Counted from the first letter of the stretch, positions 28,202-38,344 are shown. The stretch is DNA of 64,000 nucleotides from Litoribacterium kuwaitense (GCF_011058155.1 NZ_JAALFC010000002.1:124001-188000), one strand, 5' to 3'. The notes: generated from the sequence alone by a model not told the origin. Numbers and translations are program-made.

Positions 28202-29331
28202 ACATTCAAGCTATGAAACTCCATTACGTACGAATGGCCTTGAAAAATCCTTTTGTAACGCATACATCAACTGTTGCGGAAAAGCCCGTCGTCATTGTAG
28301 AACTTATCGACCGTGAAGGTAACGCCGGGTATGGAGAGCTTGTCGCTCTACCACACATTTTCTATACTGAGGAATCTGTTGAAAGTGCGGCAGTCGTGTT
28401 AAAGAAACATTTGTGGCCTCTTTTCCAAATGGCGTACCAGCAAGGAACCGTGCAGCACCCGACAGACGTGACTACTATTTTTTCTGGTGTAAAGCGCAAT
28501 AAAATGGCGATTGCTGCGTTGGAAGGAGCAGTGTGGGATCTTTATGCGAAGCAACAGCAGACGTCACTTTCAGCATGCTTAGGAGGAGAACGCTCTAAAG
28601 TGAGTGTTGGTGTAGCCATTGGTCAAAAACAAACGACACGTGAGCTGTTACAAGAGATCGAGAAAAAAATGGCAGACGGTTATCATCGTGTGAAGTTAAA
28701 AATTTCTCCAGGGGCTGACATTGAGATCATTCGCGCGGTTAGAGAATCTTTCCCCAGCCTTCCACTTATGGCCGACGCCAATTCTGCATATACGTGGAAG
28801 GACAAAGACCGGCTCAGACAGCTGGATGACTATCAATTGATGATGATTGAGCAGCCTTTTGCTCATGATGATCTTTTGAGTCATGCCAGACTTCAGGAAG
28901 TCATCGATACCCCTGTCTGCCTCGATGAAAGTATTGTAACACTTCACGATGTAGACTTAGCGATAACACTCCGCAGTTTCAAAGTATTGAATATTAAAAT
29001 TGGTCGTGTTGGAGGACTTACCCAAGCGAAGCAAATGATTGAGCGGTGCGCAAGAGAGAACATTGAAGTTTGGTGTGGGGGGATGTTGGAAGCAGGCGTT
29101 GGCAGAGCACATAACGTAGCATTGGCGTCCATTAGCGGCGTAACACTTCCAGGTGATTTAGGAAGTTCTTCGCATTATTGGACAGAAGATATTATTGCTC
29201 CTGAAATTGTTGTACAGCAAGGATTTGTCGAGGTTCCGAATGATCGGTATGGGATTGGTTTTCAACTCAATCAAGCCAATTTGGAAAAAAAGCGCGAGGC
29301 GGTGGACGTTTTTAAGGTGATGGGTGAATAA
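28198..29331 (+). CDS. menC: o-Succinylbenzoate synthase (MenC/N-acylamino acid racemase family)
   Basis: 377 residues, enolase superfamily. Catalytic lysines of the KxK motif in VKLKISPG; metal ligands in ADANSAYTW, MIEQPFAH and CLDESI; then KIGRVGGLTQAKQM. It probably dehydrates SHCHC to o-succinylbenzoate in menaquinone synthesis. Close relatives are N-acylamino acid racemases, and some do both; no other men genes are adjacent to decide. ATGA overlap with the upstream glycosylase. Confidence 0.85.
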   Translation: MNIQAMKLHYVRMALKNPFVTHTSTVAEKPVVIVELIDREGNAGYGELVALPHIFYTEESVESAAVVLKKHLWPLFQMAYQQGTVQHPTDVTTIFSGVKRNKMAIAALEGAVWDLYAKQQQTSLSACLGGERSKVSVGVAIGQKQTTRELLQEIEKKMADGYHRVKLKISPGADIEIIRAVRESFPSLPLMADANSAYTWKDKDRLRQLDDYQLMMIEQPFAHDDLLSHARLQEVIDTPVCLDESIVTLHDVDLAITLRSFKVLNIKIGRVGGLTQAKQMIERCARENIEVWCGGMLEAGVGRAHNVALASISGVTLPGDLGSSSHYWTEDIIAPEIVVQQGFVEVPNDRYGIGFQLNQANLEKKREAVDVFKVMGE

Positions 29332-29473
29332 CGGCGGCTTATAAGGGAGAAAAGTTAGTTTGACAGTCATTTTTATCAGCCTAAATTGACATCGCTTGTT
29401 CATCTAAGCGCCAAAATGAGTCAAGCCTTTTCATGAGAGGAAGAGCGACGGAAAAAAGCGTTTCCGCAGACTG

Positions 29474-29500
29474 AGACAACGTCATTTTGAGACGTTGTCT
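29474..29500 (-). terminator. Hairpin downstream of Hsp20-like gene
   Basis: Perfect AGACAACGTC / GACGTTGTCT stem four bases after the stop; the T run is weak on either strand, so it could also be a bidirectional or attenuating hairpin. Confidence 0.55.
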
Positions 29501-29503
29501 ATA

Positions 29504-29881
29504 TTATTGCAGTAACCTCGTCTGATCCTGCGAAGGCTTTTTAGGCAAAATCAGCATTAATCCATTGTTATCGTAAATGGCTTCCGTGAGACCTGGTAAT
29601 ATATCGTCAAAGTAAAATACTTTTTGCCATTGTTCATCTTCTAAAGTAGGGTGTACGCACGTTGCGCTCAAAGTAATCGTATGCGCATCGACGTTCACAG
29701 ATATTTCATGGAATTCTTCGTCTATATCAATTTCAATGACGTACGCGTCCTTCGTATCAAGCACACTGGTTTTTTGTGTAGAAGGACCTTGCGGTGTTTG
29801 AATATTTGTTTCTATTTGACCGAGCCCTCCCTCAGTCTGATTGCGATCTGCAGACTTTATCAAACGATGACCCACAATCAT
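29504..29881 (-). CDS. Hsp20/alpha-crystallin-like protein
   Basis: 125 residues. The alpha-crystallin fold is visible in DAYVIEIDIDEEFHEISVNVDAHTITLSA and ending IYDNNGLMLILPKKP, where the final IxI/L-like strand and K-rich tail are typical of small heat-shock proteins. It is degenerate compared with the canonical family and similar in layout to the CotM/YocM spore and stress-related variants. ATG start behind AAAGGGGGAA. Confidence 0.7.
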   Translation of the reverse strand: MIVGHRLIKSADRNQTEGGLGQIETNIQTPQGPSTQKTSVLDTKDAYVIEIDIDEEFHEISVNVDAHTITLSATCVHPTLEDEQWQKVFYFDDILPGLTEAIYDNNGLMLILPKKPSQDQTRLLQ

Positions 29882-30140
29882 TTCCCCCTTTGTTATCTTT
29901 TAAGCAAGTGTACCTAAACTTTCTATGATCATCAATCCAGGAAATTCCATGTTGTGCGACCTTTTTCGTTATTAAAATCATGATAAGTAAAAAAATAGAA
30001 TAAAAATCTAAATTGATATGGTATGATTAAACGTAGTCTATAAAAGATATGTGTTGATACATAACAAAAATGATGAGCTTCCTTTCTTACTTTAATCAAG
30101 TGAGAGCTGTTGTTGAAAATAATGTGGGGGGGACAGGTAA

Positions 30141-32390
30141 ATGAGAAAGATATGGAAAACGAAGCTTTTCTTAAAATATTTTCTTTCGTATCTTGTGATA
30201 TTTCTCGTGCCGTTTCTTGTCATGGGGAGCTCACTATATAAGCAGTCGGTCATTGAGTTAAAGTCTACGATTGAGAATTCAAATGTTGATAAACTAAAGC
30301 AACTGCAAATGTTTGTCGACTCTCGTGTTGAAGAACTAAGAGAAATATCAACACAAATTGCTTATGACCAACGATTGACCCCATATATGGTCAATCACTC
30401 ATATTATGGCCTTGAAGCAAGGGAAGAGCTAGAAAAGTATAGAGTAAACAGCTCGATGATTAAAGAGATTTTTTTGTATTATCCAAATCAAAACAAAATT
30501 TTTTCATCCAAAGGGATGAACTCGTTAGACGTTTTTTTTCAAAGGTCGTACCTTTTTTCAAGTTGGAATGCCAATATTTTTGAGTCGCAAATGAAAGCGC
30601 TTAATAAGCCGACTGTTCTTTCTGATGCGGCCCGTGAAGTTTATCAGCCAAATAACAGCATGATGGCATTCCTCTATCCAATACCGCCAAACACACCTTC
30701 AAAGCACGGTGTTGTCATGTACTTTGTGAATCAGCATCACATCACCCAAAGTATGGATGATGTGCTTGGAGAGCTTGAAGGAACGGTCATCATTACAGAT
30801 GGGGATGGGAACGTGCTGTCTGAAGTGAATCGCGGGATGGAAAACGGGTATCTTGATACCGTGTTGCAGCCTATGCTGGCGACTAATACTGGCGTCGTTA
30901 CAACACAACTTTTTGATGAATCGTATTCTGTCATGAAGGTGAAGACGCCAGGGACGGAGTGGTCATATATGACTGCAATTCCAGAGAAATCTTTTTTCAG
31001 CGGACTTGATACTTTGAAATGGTCACTGTTATTACAAGGGCTTGGGTTAGTGCTAGTTGGCATGCTGGCTTCATTTTTGCTGTCTCTTAGAAATTATAAG
31101 CCTGTTGGTCATTTAACAAATCTTGTTCAGCAAAAACTTGTACGTCCGATGCGTCATTCACATAAAAATGAGCTTTCCAGACTTGCTGAGATGATCGAAT
31201 GGGTGTTTGATGAAAAGGATATGTTGACAAAGCAATATGACAAACAAGAACCCTTTGTATTACAGCAATGTTTTTTGGAGCTTCTAAAAGGGGATCATGC
31301 CGATAAAGAACAAACCTTAGAGATTCTTAAGCAGCATGGCATAGAATTGGACGGAGAAGGCTTTTTTGTAATGATCGTTTCAGCCCATGATAAAGAAATT
31401 GATCCGCTACTTCGAGGGCCATTGAAGCATATTCAATTGGAGAAGGCGTTTGCTTACGCTGTGGAGCTTGTTCACGACCAATGTGTTGCTTACATGGTAC
31501 AGCTTCATAAACAAGACAAAGGTCTGCAGCAGGAGGTCGTTTCTAATATCCAACAGGCTCTGATGGACGGGTGGACTGAAGCGCCAGTGATTGGTATTGG
31601 AAATACACATGCAGCTGTTGAGGACTTTAATTCATCTTTTATTGAAGCGATGAGTGCTTTAGATTATGGACAAGTGACAGGGGAGCAGATTGTCTTTTTC
31701 AAAGAAATGGGACGAAATTCAAAGCTCGATCTTTGGTACTCAAAAGAGTATCATGTGAAGCTTAGTCAAAGTATTGCAGCAGGGGAAAGTCAGGTGGCGA
31801 GTAAGGTCTTAACGGAAATGTTTACCCATTTGCGGACATCCCAGTTAGATCCAGCATTAATTAAGTGCATGTACTATGATGTCATTAACCTCGTATTAAG
31901 GACTGCTCATGAACAAGGGATTGCGATGCAAACATCTGTAAACGAGCTTACTTCATTACAAAATATTGATGAACTTGAATCTGCTCTGCAAGAATATACA
32001 GTGCAGCTATGTCAAATCGTCCGCTCAACACTGCATGAGAAAAAGGAAGAAGACTTGAAGCGAGTGATGGATTTTATAGATGCGAATTATTGTGACCATA
32101 GCTTAAGCTTAGACAAAGTCGGCAGTGTCTTTCAATTAACGGAAACAAACATTAGTCGACTGATTAAAGAATGGACAGGAACGACCTTTACTACGTATAT
32201 ATGGGAGCTTCGTTTAGAAAAGGCGAAGGAACTACTGATATCGACCGATTTGTCAGTGAAAGACATTGTCAAAGAAGTGGGCTACGTCGATGTCGCCAAC
32301 TTTTCAAGGAAGTTTAAAAAGACAACAGATCTGACACCAGGGCAATTTCGCAGACAAATGCAATTGTCTAAAACGACGACACATCCATAG
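30141..32390 (+). CDS. Membrane-anchored AraC-family regulator with extracellular sensor
   Basis: 749 residues. Membrane helix 1 at about residues 10-32 (FLKYFLSYLVIFLVPFLVMGSS), a 250-residue extracellular Cache-like sensor, helix 2 near 300-320 (LLLQGLGLVLVGMLASFLLS), then a cytoplasmic linker and a C-terminal AraC helix-turn-helix (LSLDKVGSVFQLTETNISRLIKEWTG, then VKDIVKEVGYVDVANFSRKFKKTTDLTPGQFR). One-component sensors of this type stand next to LplABC/YtcQ-type sugar importers in Bacillus and activate them. The cluster downstream at 32.8 kb is the likely target, via repeats at 32649 and 32745. ATG behind GGGGGGG. Confidence 0.9.
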   Translation: MRKIWKTKLFLKYFLSYLVIFLVPFLVMGSSLYKQSVIELKSTIENSNVDKLKQLQMFVDSRVEELREISTQIAYDQRLTPYMVNHSYYGLEAREELEKYRVNSSMIKEIFLYYPNQNKIFSSKGMNSLDVFFQRSYLFSSWNANIFESQMKALNKPTVLSDAAREVYQPNNSMMAFLYPIPPNTPSKHGVVMYFVNQHHITQSMDDVLGELEGTVIITDGDGNVLSEVNRGMENGYLDTVLQPMLATNTGVVTTQLFDESYSVMKVKTPGTEWSYMTAIPEKSFFSGLDTLKWSLLLQGLGLVLVGMLASFLLSLRNYKPVGHLTNLVQQKLVRPMRHSHKNELSRLAEMIEWVFDEKDMLTKQYDKQEPFVLQQCFLELLKGDHADKEQTLEILKQHGIELDGEGFFVMIVSAHDKEIDPLLRGPLKHIQLEKAFAYAVELVHDQCVAYMVQLHKQDKGLQQEVVSNIQQALMDGWTEAPVIGIGNTHAAVEDFNSSFIEAMSALDYGQVTGEQIVFFKEMGRNSKLDLWYSKEYHVKLSQSIAAGESQVASKVLTEMFTHLRTSQLDPALIKCMYYDVINLVLRTAHEQGIAMQTSVNELTSLQNIDELESALQEYTVQLCQIVRSTLHEKKEEDLKRVMDFIDANYCDHSLSLDKVGSVFQLTETNISRLIKEWTGTTFTTYIWELRLEKAKELLISTDLSVKDIVKEVGYVDVANFSRKFKKTTDLTPGQFRRQMQLSKTTTHP

Positions 32391-32462
32391 TGACCTTAGT
32401 GATCGTTATCACATGAAATGTGAAACTGCCTGTCTATCAACTAAATTTCTTCACATTCATTT

Positions 32463-32493
32463 TCCCTTTCTAGAAATAGAGAGGGATTTTTTT
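32463..32493 (+). terminator. Terminator after AraC-type regulator
   Basis: Stem TCCCTTTCT / AGAGAGGGA (one wobble pair) and T7. Confidence 0.85.
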
Positions 32494-32648
32494 ACGTGGA
32501 AAAGCATCTTGTGTAGACAGTAACCAAATGTTTCAACGCGATGGTTTCTTTAAGAAGCTTCTTGTCAACGGCGGGGTGTACAAGCAGGCAAATGCTTGTA
32601 GGACAAGGGAGTTGTTTATATGTTGTCTAAAAATACAGTGTAACAATA

Positions 32649-32668
32649 GTGACAATTACACACTACTG
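32649..32668 (+). repeat. Direct repeat copy 1, candidate AraC-type binding site
   Basis: GTGACAATTACACACTACTG; 17 of 20 bases are shared with the copy at 32745-32764, 96 bases downstream. Confidence 0.5.
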
Positions 32669-32744
32669 AAAGCCCTTACAGGGACAACTTACAGACGGCA
32701 ATTGTCCTAAACAAGCGCTGGAGAATGCACATATTTACGAAAGT

Positions 32745-32764
32745 GTGACAATTGCATACTATTG
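32745..32764 (+). repeat. Direct repeat copy 2, candidate AraC-type binding site
   Basis: GTGACAATTGCATACTATTG; partner of the copy at 32649. It lies 62 bases before the first permease gene. Confidence 0.5.
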
Positions 32765-32825
32765 GATTAACACGTCGCAAACGTTGGCGTCATCATTACC
32801 TTAATTAAAGAAAGGAGGAATGGAT

Positions 32826-33812
32826 ATGGCGTCTGGATCTACATCTAATTCACAGACAAGCTCGTCCACATCCAGTGAACTCTCGGCAGACATTATGAAA
32901 AGAAATCGGAAGAGTAGATGGAAAATGGCATTACAAAGTTGGGAATTGTACATCTTTATCTTACCTGCTTTTCTCTATTTCTTAATATTTCACTACTTTC
33001 CTATGTACGGCGTACTCATTGCTTTTAAAAACTACGTACCTACGCAAGGGGTGTGGGGAAGTGAATGGGTCGGCTTCCAGCATTTTATAGACTTCTTTAA
33101 TTCTTATTACTTCTGGGACCTCATTCGAAATACAATCGGGATTAGTTTATACTCCTTAGCGGTGGGCTTTCCATTACCAATCTTGCTAGCGCTTTCATTT
33201 AACGAATTGAAAGACACGATATTTAAAAGAACGGTACAAACGGTGACTTATGCACCTCACTTTATTTCCGTCGTTGTTATGTCAGGGATGATTATCGCCT
33301 TTCTATCGCCATCGACCGGAATGATTAATCACTTTTTAGGATTGTTTGGCATTGGGCCGATCAATTTTATGAGTCAACCTGAATGGTTTAAAACGATTTT
33401 TGTATTTTCCGATGTTTGGCAAAATACAGGTTGGGGGACTATCATCTATTTGGCGGCTCTTGCAGGGGTTGACCCACAACGACATGAAGCAGCGATTGTC
33501 GATGGTGCGACGCGCCTGCAGCGAATCTGGCACATTAATATTCCTGCCATCGCTCCTACAATGGTCATCCTCTTAATTTTAAATACAGGAAACTTATTGT
33601 CGGTAGGATTTGAGAAAATTCTCTTGCTGCAAAACCCTTTGAATATGGAAACGTCTGATGTCATTGCCACATTCGTTTACCGGGTTGGTTTATTAGATGC
33701 ACAATACAGCTTCTCCGCGGCAGTCGGGCTCTTCAATGCTCTTATTAATGCTGCTTTATTGATAGCAGTCAACCAGATCTCCAGAAAAGTCAGCGAGACG
33801 AGCTTATGGTAA
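32826..33812 (+). CDS. lplB: Carbohydrate ABC transporter permease, LplB/YteP type
   Basis: 328 residues. A Ser/Thr-rich N-terminus (STSNSQTSSSTSSE) precedes six membrane helices starting with WELYIFILPAFLYFLIFHYFPMYGVLIAF. The EAA coupling loop is HEAAIVDGATRLQRIWHINIPAIAPTMV. The ATG at 32826 has better spacing from AAAGGAGG than the one at 32820. It pairs with the next permease. LplB-type permeases import complex oligosaccharides such as pectin fragments; the substrate here is not predictable. Confidence 0.9.
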   Translation: MASGSTSNSQTSSSTSSELSADIMKRNRKSRWKMALQSWELYIFILPAFLYFLIFHYFPMYGVLIAFKNYVPTQGVWGSEWVGFQHFIDFFNSYYFWDLIRNTIGISLYSLAVGFPLPILLALSFNELKDTIFKRTVQTVTYAPHFISVVVMSGMIIAFLSPSTGMINHFLGLFGIGPINFMSQPEWFKTIFVFSDVWQNTGWGTIIYLAALAGVDPQRHEAAIVDGATRLQRIWHINIPAIAPTMVILLILNTGNLLSVGFEKILLLQNPLNMETSDVIATFVYRVGLLDAQYSFSAAVGLFNALINAALLIAVNQISRKVSETSLW

Positions 33813-33827
33813 AGGGGGATATGATCG

Positions 33828-34727
33828 TTGAATAATGGAATTCAAGATACGTTCAGAGATAAGATATTTGTCAATTTTAATCGTTTGCTCCTATTCGTCG
33901 TTTTGATCATCGTTCTTTACCCTTTGGTGTACATTGTGAGCGCTTCAGTCAGTAATCCGGCAGCTGTAAACTCAGGGGCAATGTGGCTGTTTCCAGTTGA
34001 TTTCACGTGGGAAGGGTATCAAAGGGTATTTGCGGATGAGCGAATTTGGCTTGGTTATCGAAATACGATCTTTTACACCGTTGTCGGGACATTGATTAAC
34101 TTAGCGGTGACGTTACCAGCAGCGTATGCACTTGCTCGTAAGGATTTTGTTGGACGCGGTTTTTTCATGGCAATGTTTGTGTTTACAATGTTTTTCAGCG
34201 GTGGATTAATTCCGACGTACTTGCTCATTAAAAACCTTGGAATGGTTAACTCACCGCTTGCCCTGCTTTTGCCGAACGCAGCAGCGGTATGGAACATTAT
34301 TATCTGTCGCACATTTTTCCAAGCGACGATTCCTCAAGAGCTTGAGGAACAAGCAAAGATTGATGGCTGTTCGGTGACAAAAATGTTTTTCAAAATTGTC
34401 CTTCCATTGTCTATGCCGATCATTGCTGTGATGGCGCTTTTCTACGGGGTAGGTCATTGGAATAGTTACTTCAATGCTTTAATCTATATTTCAGACCGCG
34501 AGTGGTTCCCATTACAGCTCGTACTTCGTCAAATCCTCGTCTTACAAGAGGTTGGGTCAGAAATGTCAGGAGTCGTTGATGGGCAGGCAGCTGCTACGCA
34601 AGCCGAAATTGCTAGTATCGTTAAGTACGCTGTCATTATCGTTTCAACGCTACCGATTATTATTATTTATCCGTTTATGCAGCGTTACTTCGTTAAAGGT
34701 GTCATGATCGGTTCATTAAAAGGTTAA
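33828..34727 (+). CDS. lplC: Carbohydrate ABC transporter permease, LplC/YtcP type
   Basis: 299 residues. Six membrane helices with the coupling loop LEEQAKIDGCSVTKMFFKIVLPLSMPIIA, LplC family. TTG start behind AAGGGGG, 15 bases after lplB. The long loop LILQEVGSEMSGVVDGQAAATQAEIAS before the last helix is typical of the family. Forms a heterodimer with LplB. No ATPase gene is present in the cluster. Confidence 0.92.
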   Translation: MNNGIQDTFRDKIFVNFNRLLLFVVLIIVLYPLVYIVSASVSNPAAVNSGAMWLFPVDFTWEGYQRVFADERIWLGYRNTIFYTVVGTLINLAVTLPAAYALARKDFVGRGFFMAMFVFTMFFSGGLIPTYLLIKNLGMVNSPLALLLPNAAAVWNIIICRTFFQATIPQELEEQAKIDGCSVTKMFFKIVLPLSMPIIAVMALFYGVGHWNSYFNALIYISDREWFPLQLVLRQILVLQEVGSEMSGVVDGQAAATQAEIASIVKYAVIIVSTLPIIIIYPFMQRYFVKGVMIGSLKG

Positions 34728-34779
34728 TTGTTTGATCGCAGCTAAGGTAAGATTCAACAGAGAAAAGGGGTATTTCATA

Positions 34780-36396
34780 TTGTGGAAGCGTAATAAGTGG
34801 ACAGCAGCACCACTGATCTTAGGTGCCGGGTTGATTCTATCAGCATGTGGTGGAAGTGACAGTGGTGGAGAAGCAGCAAAGGAAGTAGCTGTAAATCCGG
34901 AGGGTTTTCCGATCGTTGATGAACCAGTTTCGATGAGCATTTTTGGCCCAAGTACGGCGGTTGCAGCGTGGGAAGACATGCAATTCTTTGAGGAAATGGA
35001 AAAATTAACGAACGTCCAGTTGGAATTTACGACACCGAATCTGGAAAGCCTTGAAACGCAGAAAAACCTCATGTTTGCCAGCGGTGACTATGAAGATATC
35101 TTGTTTGCTTCTAGCTTAACGTTAGAAGAACAAGTCGATTACGGAAACCAAGGTATTCTTATCCCACTCAACGACTTGATCGAGGAGCATGCGCCAAACA
35201 TTCAAAACATGCTCGATGAGTATCCTGAGGTTGAAAAGGTAATTACCGCTACAGACGGAAACATTTATGCATTGCCGAATGTGAATAAAGGCATTTCTTG
35301 GGCGCGTGGACCGCTTTGGTATAACAATGATTGGTTAGAAGCATTAAACGTAGAAGAGTTGCCGAAAACGACAGACGAGCTATATGAGCTTCTGAAACGC
35401 TTTAAAACAGAAGACCCGAATGGTAATGGGGAAGCAGATGAAATCCCATTAACGGCATTTAAAATAGAAGATATTCGTCAATGGTTCCTTGGCGCATTTG
35501 GCCATTTAGATCCAGGCGTTGAAGTGATCGACGGGGAAGTCATGTTTGGAGCAATGCAGCCAGGTTATAAAGCATATTTAGAGTATATGAATAAGCTGTA
35601 TAGTGAAGGATTGCTAGATCCAGAGAGCTTCTCACAAACAGGAGATCAGAAAAAAGCCAAAGGCCAAGCCAATCAAATTGGATTGTTTGCTGACTGGTTC
35701 CCGCACTTTACGCTTGGCGGTGATGATAGCAGTACAGAAAACCCAATGATGCACCCAGTTACTAGTAACTTCATTGACGAGCCAATGCTCCCTAAGAGTG
35801 ACGGTATTTCTCCAGGACAATTTGCGATCACATCAGCAAACCCTTATCCTGAAGTAGCCATTCGCTGGGTTGACTATCTGTATTCTAAAGAAGGATCAAC
35901 CCTTCTGAATATCGGTAAAGAAGGTGTGCTTTGGGAGTGGGAGAATGAAGCTGAGGGAATTCGAACCCATAATGAATTGCCATCTCAATATACGAGTCAT
36001 GAAGAATGGAGAGGTTCGTTGACACCGGACTTTGGTATCCCTACACCGAAACTTGCCTATCCTGAGATTGATTTAAGCTGGGCTGATAATGAATTTACGA
36101 AATTTACGCATGAAGAAACAGCAGAAAAATTTGAGCCATATGCGCAAGTCGCACTGCCACAGATGTTCCTAACGGGTGAAGAGCAAAGTGAAGTCAGTCG
36201 AATCCGCGCCGACTTAGATGCTTTCGTAGAACAAATGGAAGCCAAGTTTATCACAGGACAGCGACCTTTATCGGAATGGGACGATTATGTAGCGACGATC
36301 GAAGACATGCGCGTTGGCCGTTTGCTTGAAATTTATGAAGGAGCGTACGAACGCTTCAATAGCGCAGGTACAGATTCTGAAGAAGAAAGCGAATAA
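34780..36396 (+). CDS. Solute-binding lipoprotein 1, LplA/YtcQ type
   Basis: 538 residues. Lipobox LSAC in WKRNKWTAAPLILGAGLILSAC, then a family-1-like large extracellular binding protein. TTG start at 34780 behind AAAAGGGG. Distinctive segments are PLTAFKIEDIRQWFLGAFGHL and FSQTGDQKKAKGQANQIGLFADW, shared with binding protein 4, not with 2 and 3. Contains a calcium-loop-like DPNGNGEADE. Following lplC by 52 bases, it is the binding protein most directly linked to the permeases. Confidence 0.92.
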   Translation: MWKRNKWTAAPLILGAGLILSACGGSDSGGEAAKEVAVNPEGFPIVDEPVSMSIFGPSTAVAAWEDMQFFEEMEKLTNVQLEFTTPNLESLETQKNLMFASGDYEDILFASSLTLEEQVDYGNQGILIPLNDLIEEHAPNIQNMLDEYPEVEKVITATDGNIYALPNVNKGISWARGPLWYNNDWLEALNVEELPKTTDELYELLKRFKTEDPNGNGEADEIPLTAFKIEDIRQWFLGAFGHLDPGVEVIDGEVMFGAMQPGYKAYLEYMNKLYSEGLLDPESFSQTGDQKKAKGQANQIGLFADWFPHFTLGGDDSSTENPMMHPVTSNFIDEPMLPKSDGISPGQFAITSANPYPEVAIRWVDYLYSKEGSTLLNIGKEGVLWEWENEAEGIRTHNELPSQYTSHEEWRGSLTPDFGIPTPKLAYPEIDLSWADNEFTKFTHEETAEKFEPYAQVALPQMFLTGEEQSEVSRIRADLDAFVEQMEAKFITGQRPLSEWDDYVATIEDMRVGRLLEIYEGAYERFNSAGTDSEEESE

Positions 36397-36403
36397 AGAC
36401 GTC

Positions 36404-36449
36404 AAGGACCAGACAGCGCAATACTGTCTCGTCTGGTCCTTGTTCTTTT
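36404..36449 (+). terminator. Terminator after binding protein 1
   Basis: Perfect AAGGACCAGAC / GTCTGGTCCTT stem. Confidence 0.85.
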
Positions 36450-36738
36450 AGAAAACCCTATGTTTATTTTTAGAGATTGTTAACAGATTTTTCTTCATCT
36501 TCCAAAGAAAGGAATTTACATTTACAGAAATATGAAAGCGTTAGCATAAAATGACTTTTAATGGTGTTAAATTGGTTCCATGATCATCTCTTTGCAAGGC
36601 ATACACTAAAGTTTATTTGACCGTGGAATCACATGAATTGCTCTTTGTGACGGTGCGTAGATTCCTTTGAAGGAGGGGATGCCCGGCTACTATGACATTA
36701 TTAAAATTAAAGAACATAAATCGATAGGGGGAAATGTA
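36450..36738 (+). promoter_or_regulatory. Promoter region of binding protein 2
   Basis: About 290 bases containing a cre-like site at 36533-36546. Since a terminator precedes it, binding protein 2 must have its own promoter, so the paralogs can be expressed separately. Confidence 0.5.
36533..36546 (+). promoter_or_regulatory. cre (CcpA) site
   Basis: TGAAAGCGTTAGCA matches the catabolite-responsive element consensus TGWAANCGNTNWCA except at one position (G for W next to the 3' CA), 193 bases before the binding protein 2 start. Confidence 0.6.
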
Positions 36739-38336
36739 ATGTTTAAAAGAAAGAAATGGTCAGCTTTGTCTCTGGTCATTGGTTGTATGATGATCTTAGC
36801 GGCTTGTTCTGGAGGAGACAGTGGCTCTAGCGAAGCTTCTTCGGATATAACGGTAAATACGGATGGATTTCCAATTGTTGATGAGCCGATTGAAATGACG
36901 ATGTTTGGTCCAAACCACGGGTTGGCAGAATGGGAAGATATGCATTTTTCCAAGAGATGGAAAAAATGACGAATTTGCAATTTGATTATACGACGCCAAC
37001 GTTAGAAAGTGCTGAAACGCAGAAAAACTTGATGTTTGCAAGTGGAGATTATCCAGATGTGATATTTGGAGCCGGTTTAACATTGGAAGAGCAAGTCGAT
37101 TATGGTGGACAGGAAATCCTTGTACCTTTAAATGACCTTATTGAAGAGCATGCTCCAAACGTGCAAAAAATGCTCGAAGACTATCCTGAAGTTAAAAAAG
37201 TCATTACAGCTACAGATGGCAATATTTATGCGCTGCCTCAGGTCAATAAAGGGGGAATCATCTGGGCGCGTGGACCGATGTGGTATAACAACGATTGGTT
37301 AGAAGCGTTGAACGTAGAAGAATTGCCAACAACGACAGATGAATTATACGACCTACTCATGCGTTTCAAAACAGAAGATCCAAATGGCAACGGTGAACAA
37401 GACGAAATTCCGATGAGTGCGTATACAATGGATGATATTCGTATGTATATGCTCGGTGCATTCGGGCATCGCGCTCAAGGTGTAGAGGTAAAAGATGGCG
37501 AAGTGATTTATTCTGGCATTCAGCCTGGATATAAAGCATATCTTGAATATGTAGGTAAGCTTTATGCAGATGGATTGTTAGATGCAGAAACATTCTCTCA
37601 GACGGCAGAACAGAAAAAAGCGAAAGGGCAAGCGAATCAAGTGGGTCTATTTGCCGATTGGTATGCATACTTTACCCTCGGTGGAGAGACGAATAGTACA
37701 GACGACCCGATGATGCAGCCGGTTAAAAGTGATCTTGTTGACGAGCCGACGCTGCCAATGAGTGAAGGCATTTCAGTTGGTCAGTTTGCGATTACGTCCG
37801 CCAATGCTCACCCTGAAGCATCGATGCGTTGGATTGATCATCTGTATACAAAAGAAGGCTCTGTTTTATTAAATATGGGTAAAGAAGGCGTGTTCTGGGA
37901 GTGGAAGGATGAAAACCAAGAAGTACGCGTTCATAAAGAGAAACCAGCTGAGCATAAGTCACTTGAAGAATGGCGAGCAACATTAAGCCCTGATTACGGT
38001 GTGCCAATGCCAAAACGTGGATATCCTGAAGTAGATTTGAGCTGGGAAGACAATGAATTTACGACGTTTACCTATGAAGAAACAGCTAAAAAGTATGAGC
38101 CTTATGCTGAGGTAGCTTTACCACAAATGTTCTTAACGAAAGAAGAACAAAATGAAGTTAGCCGAATTCGTGCCGACTTAGACGCTTATGTTGAGCAAAT
38201 GGAAGCGAAGTTCATTACTGGACAAACACCGATGTCCGAATGGGATAGCTACGTTGAAACGGTGAAAAGTATGAACGTTGATCGTCTCATCGAAATTTAT
38301 TCAAGTGCATACGAAAGACATAATTCAGCAGAGTAA
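36739..38336 (+). pseudogene. Solute-binding lipoprotein 2, LplA/YtcQ type, apparent frameshift
   Basis: About 532 residues once rejoined. Lipobox LAAC in the signal MFKRKKWSALSLVIGCMMI-LAAC. The frame breaks at the T5 run 36945-36949; adding one T joins WEDMHF to FQEMEKMTNLQFDY. The mature part shares SAYTMDDIRMYMLGAFGHR and QTAEQKKAKGQANQ with protein 3. GGGGGAAATGTA before the ATG at 36739. Preceded by a cre site and followed by its own terminator. Confidence 0.88.
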
Positions 38337-38344
38337 AGACAGCA

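Larger units (their letters stand above)
32494..32825 (+). promoter_or_regulatory. Promoter region of the binding-protein/permease cluster
   Basis: 332 bases without a supported gene. It holds two copies of a 20-base direct repeat and a GGACAA/TTGTCC inverted repeat around 32682-32707. A partial cre-like sequence TGAAAGCCCTTACA lies at 32667-32680, missing the central CG. This is the natural place for the AraC-type regulator to act. Confidence 0.5.
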
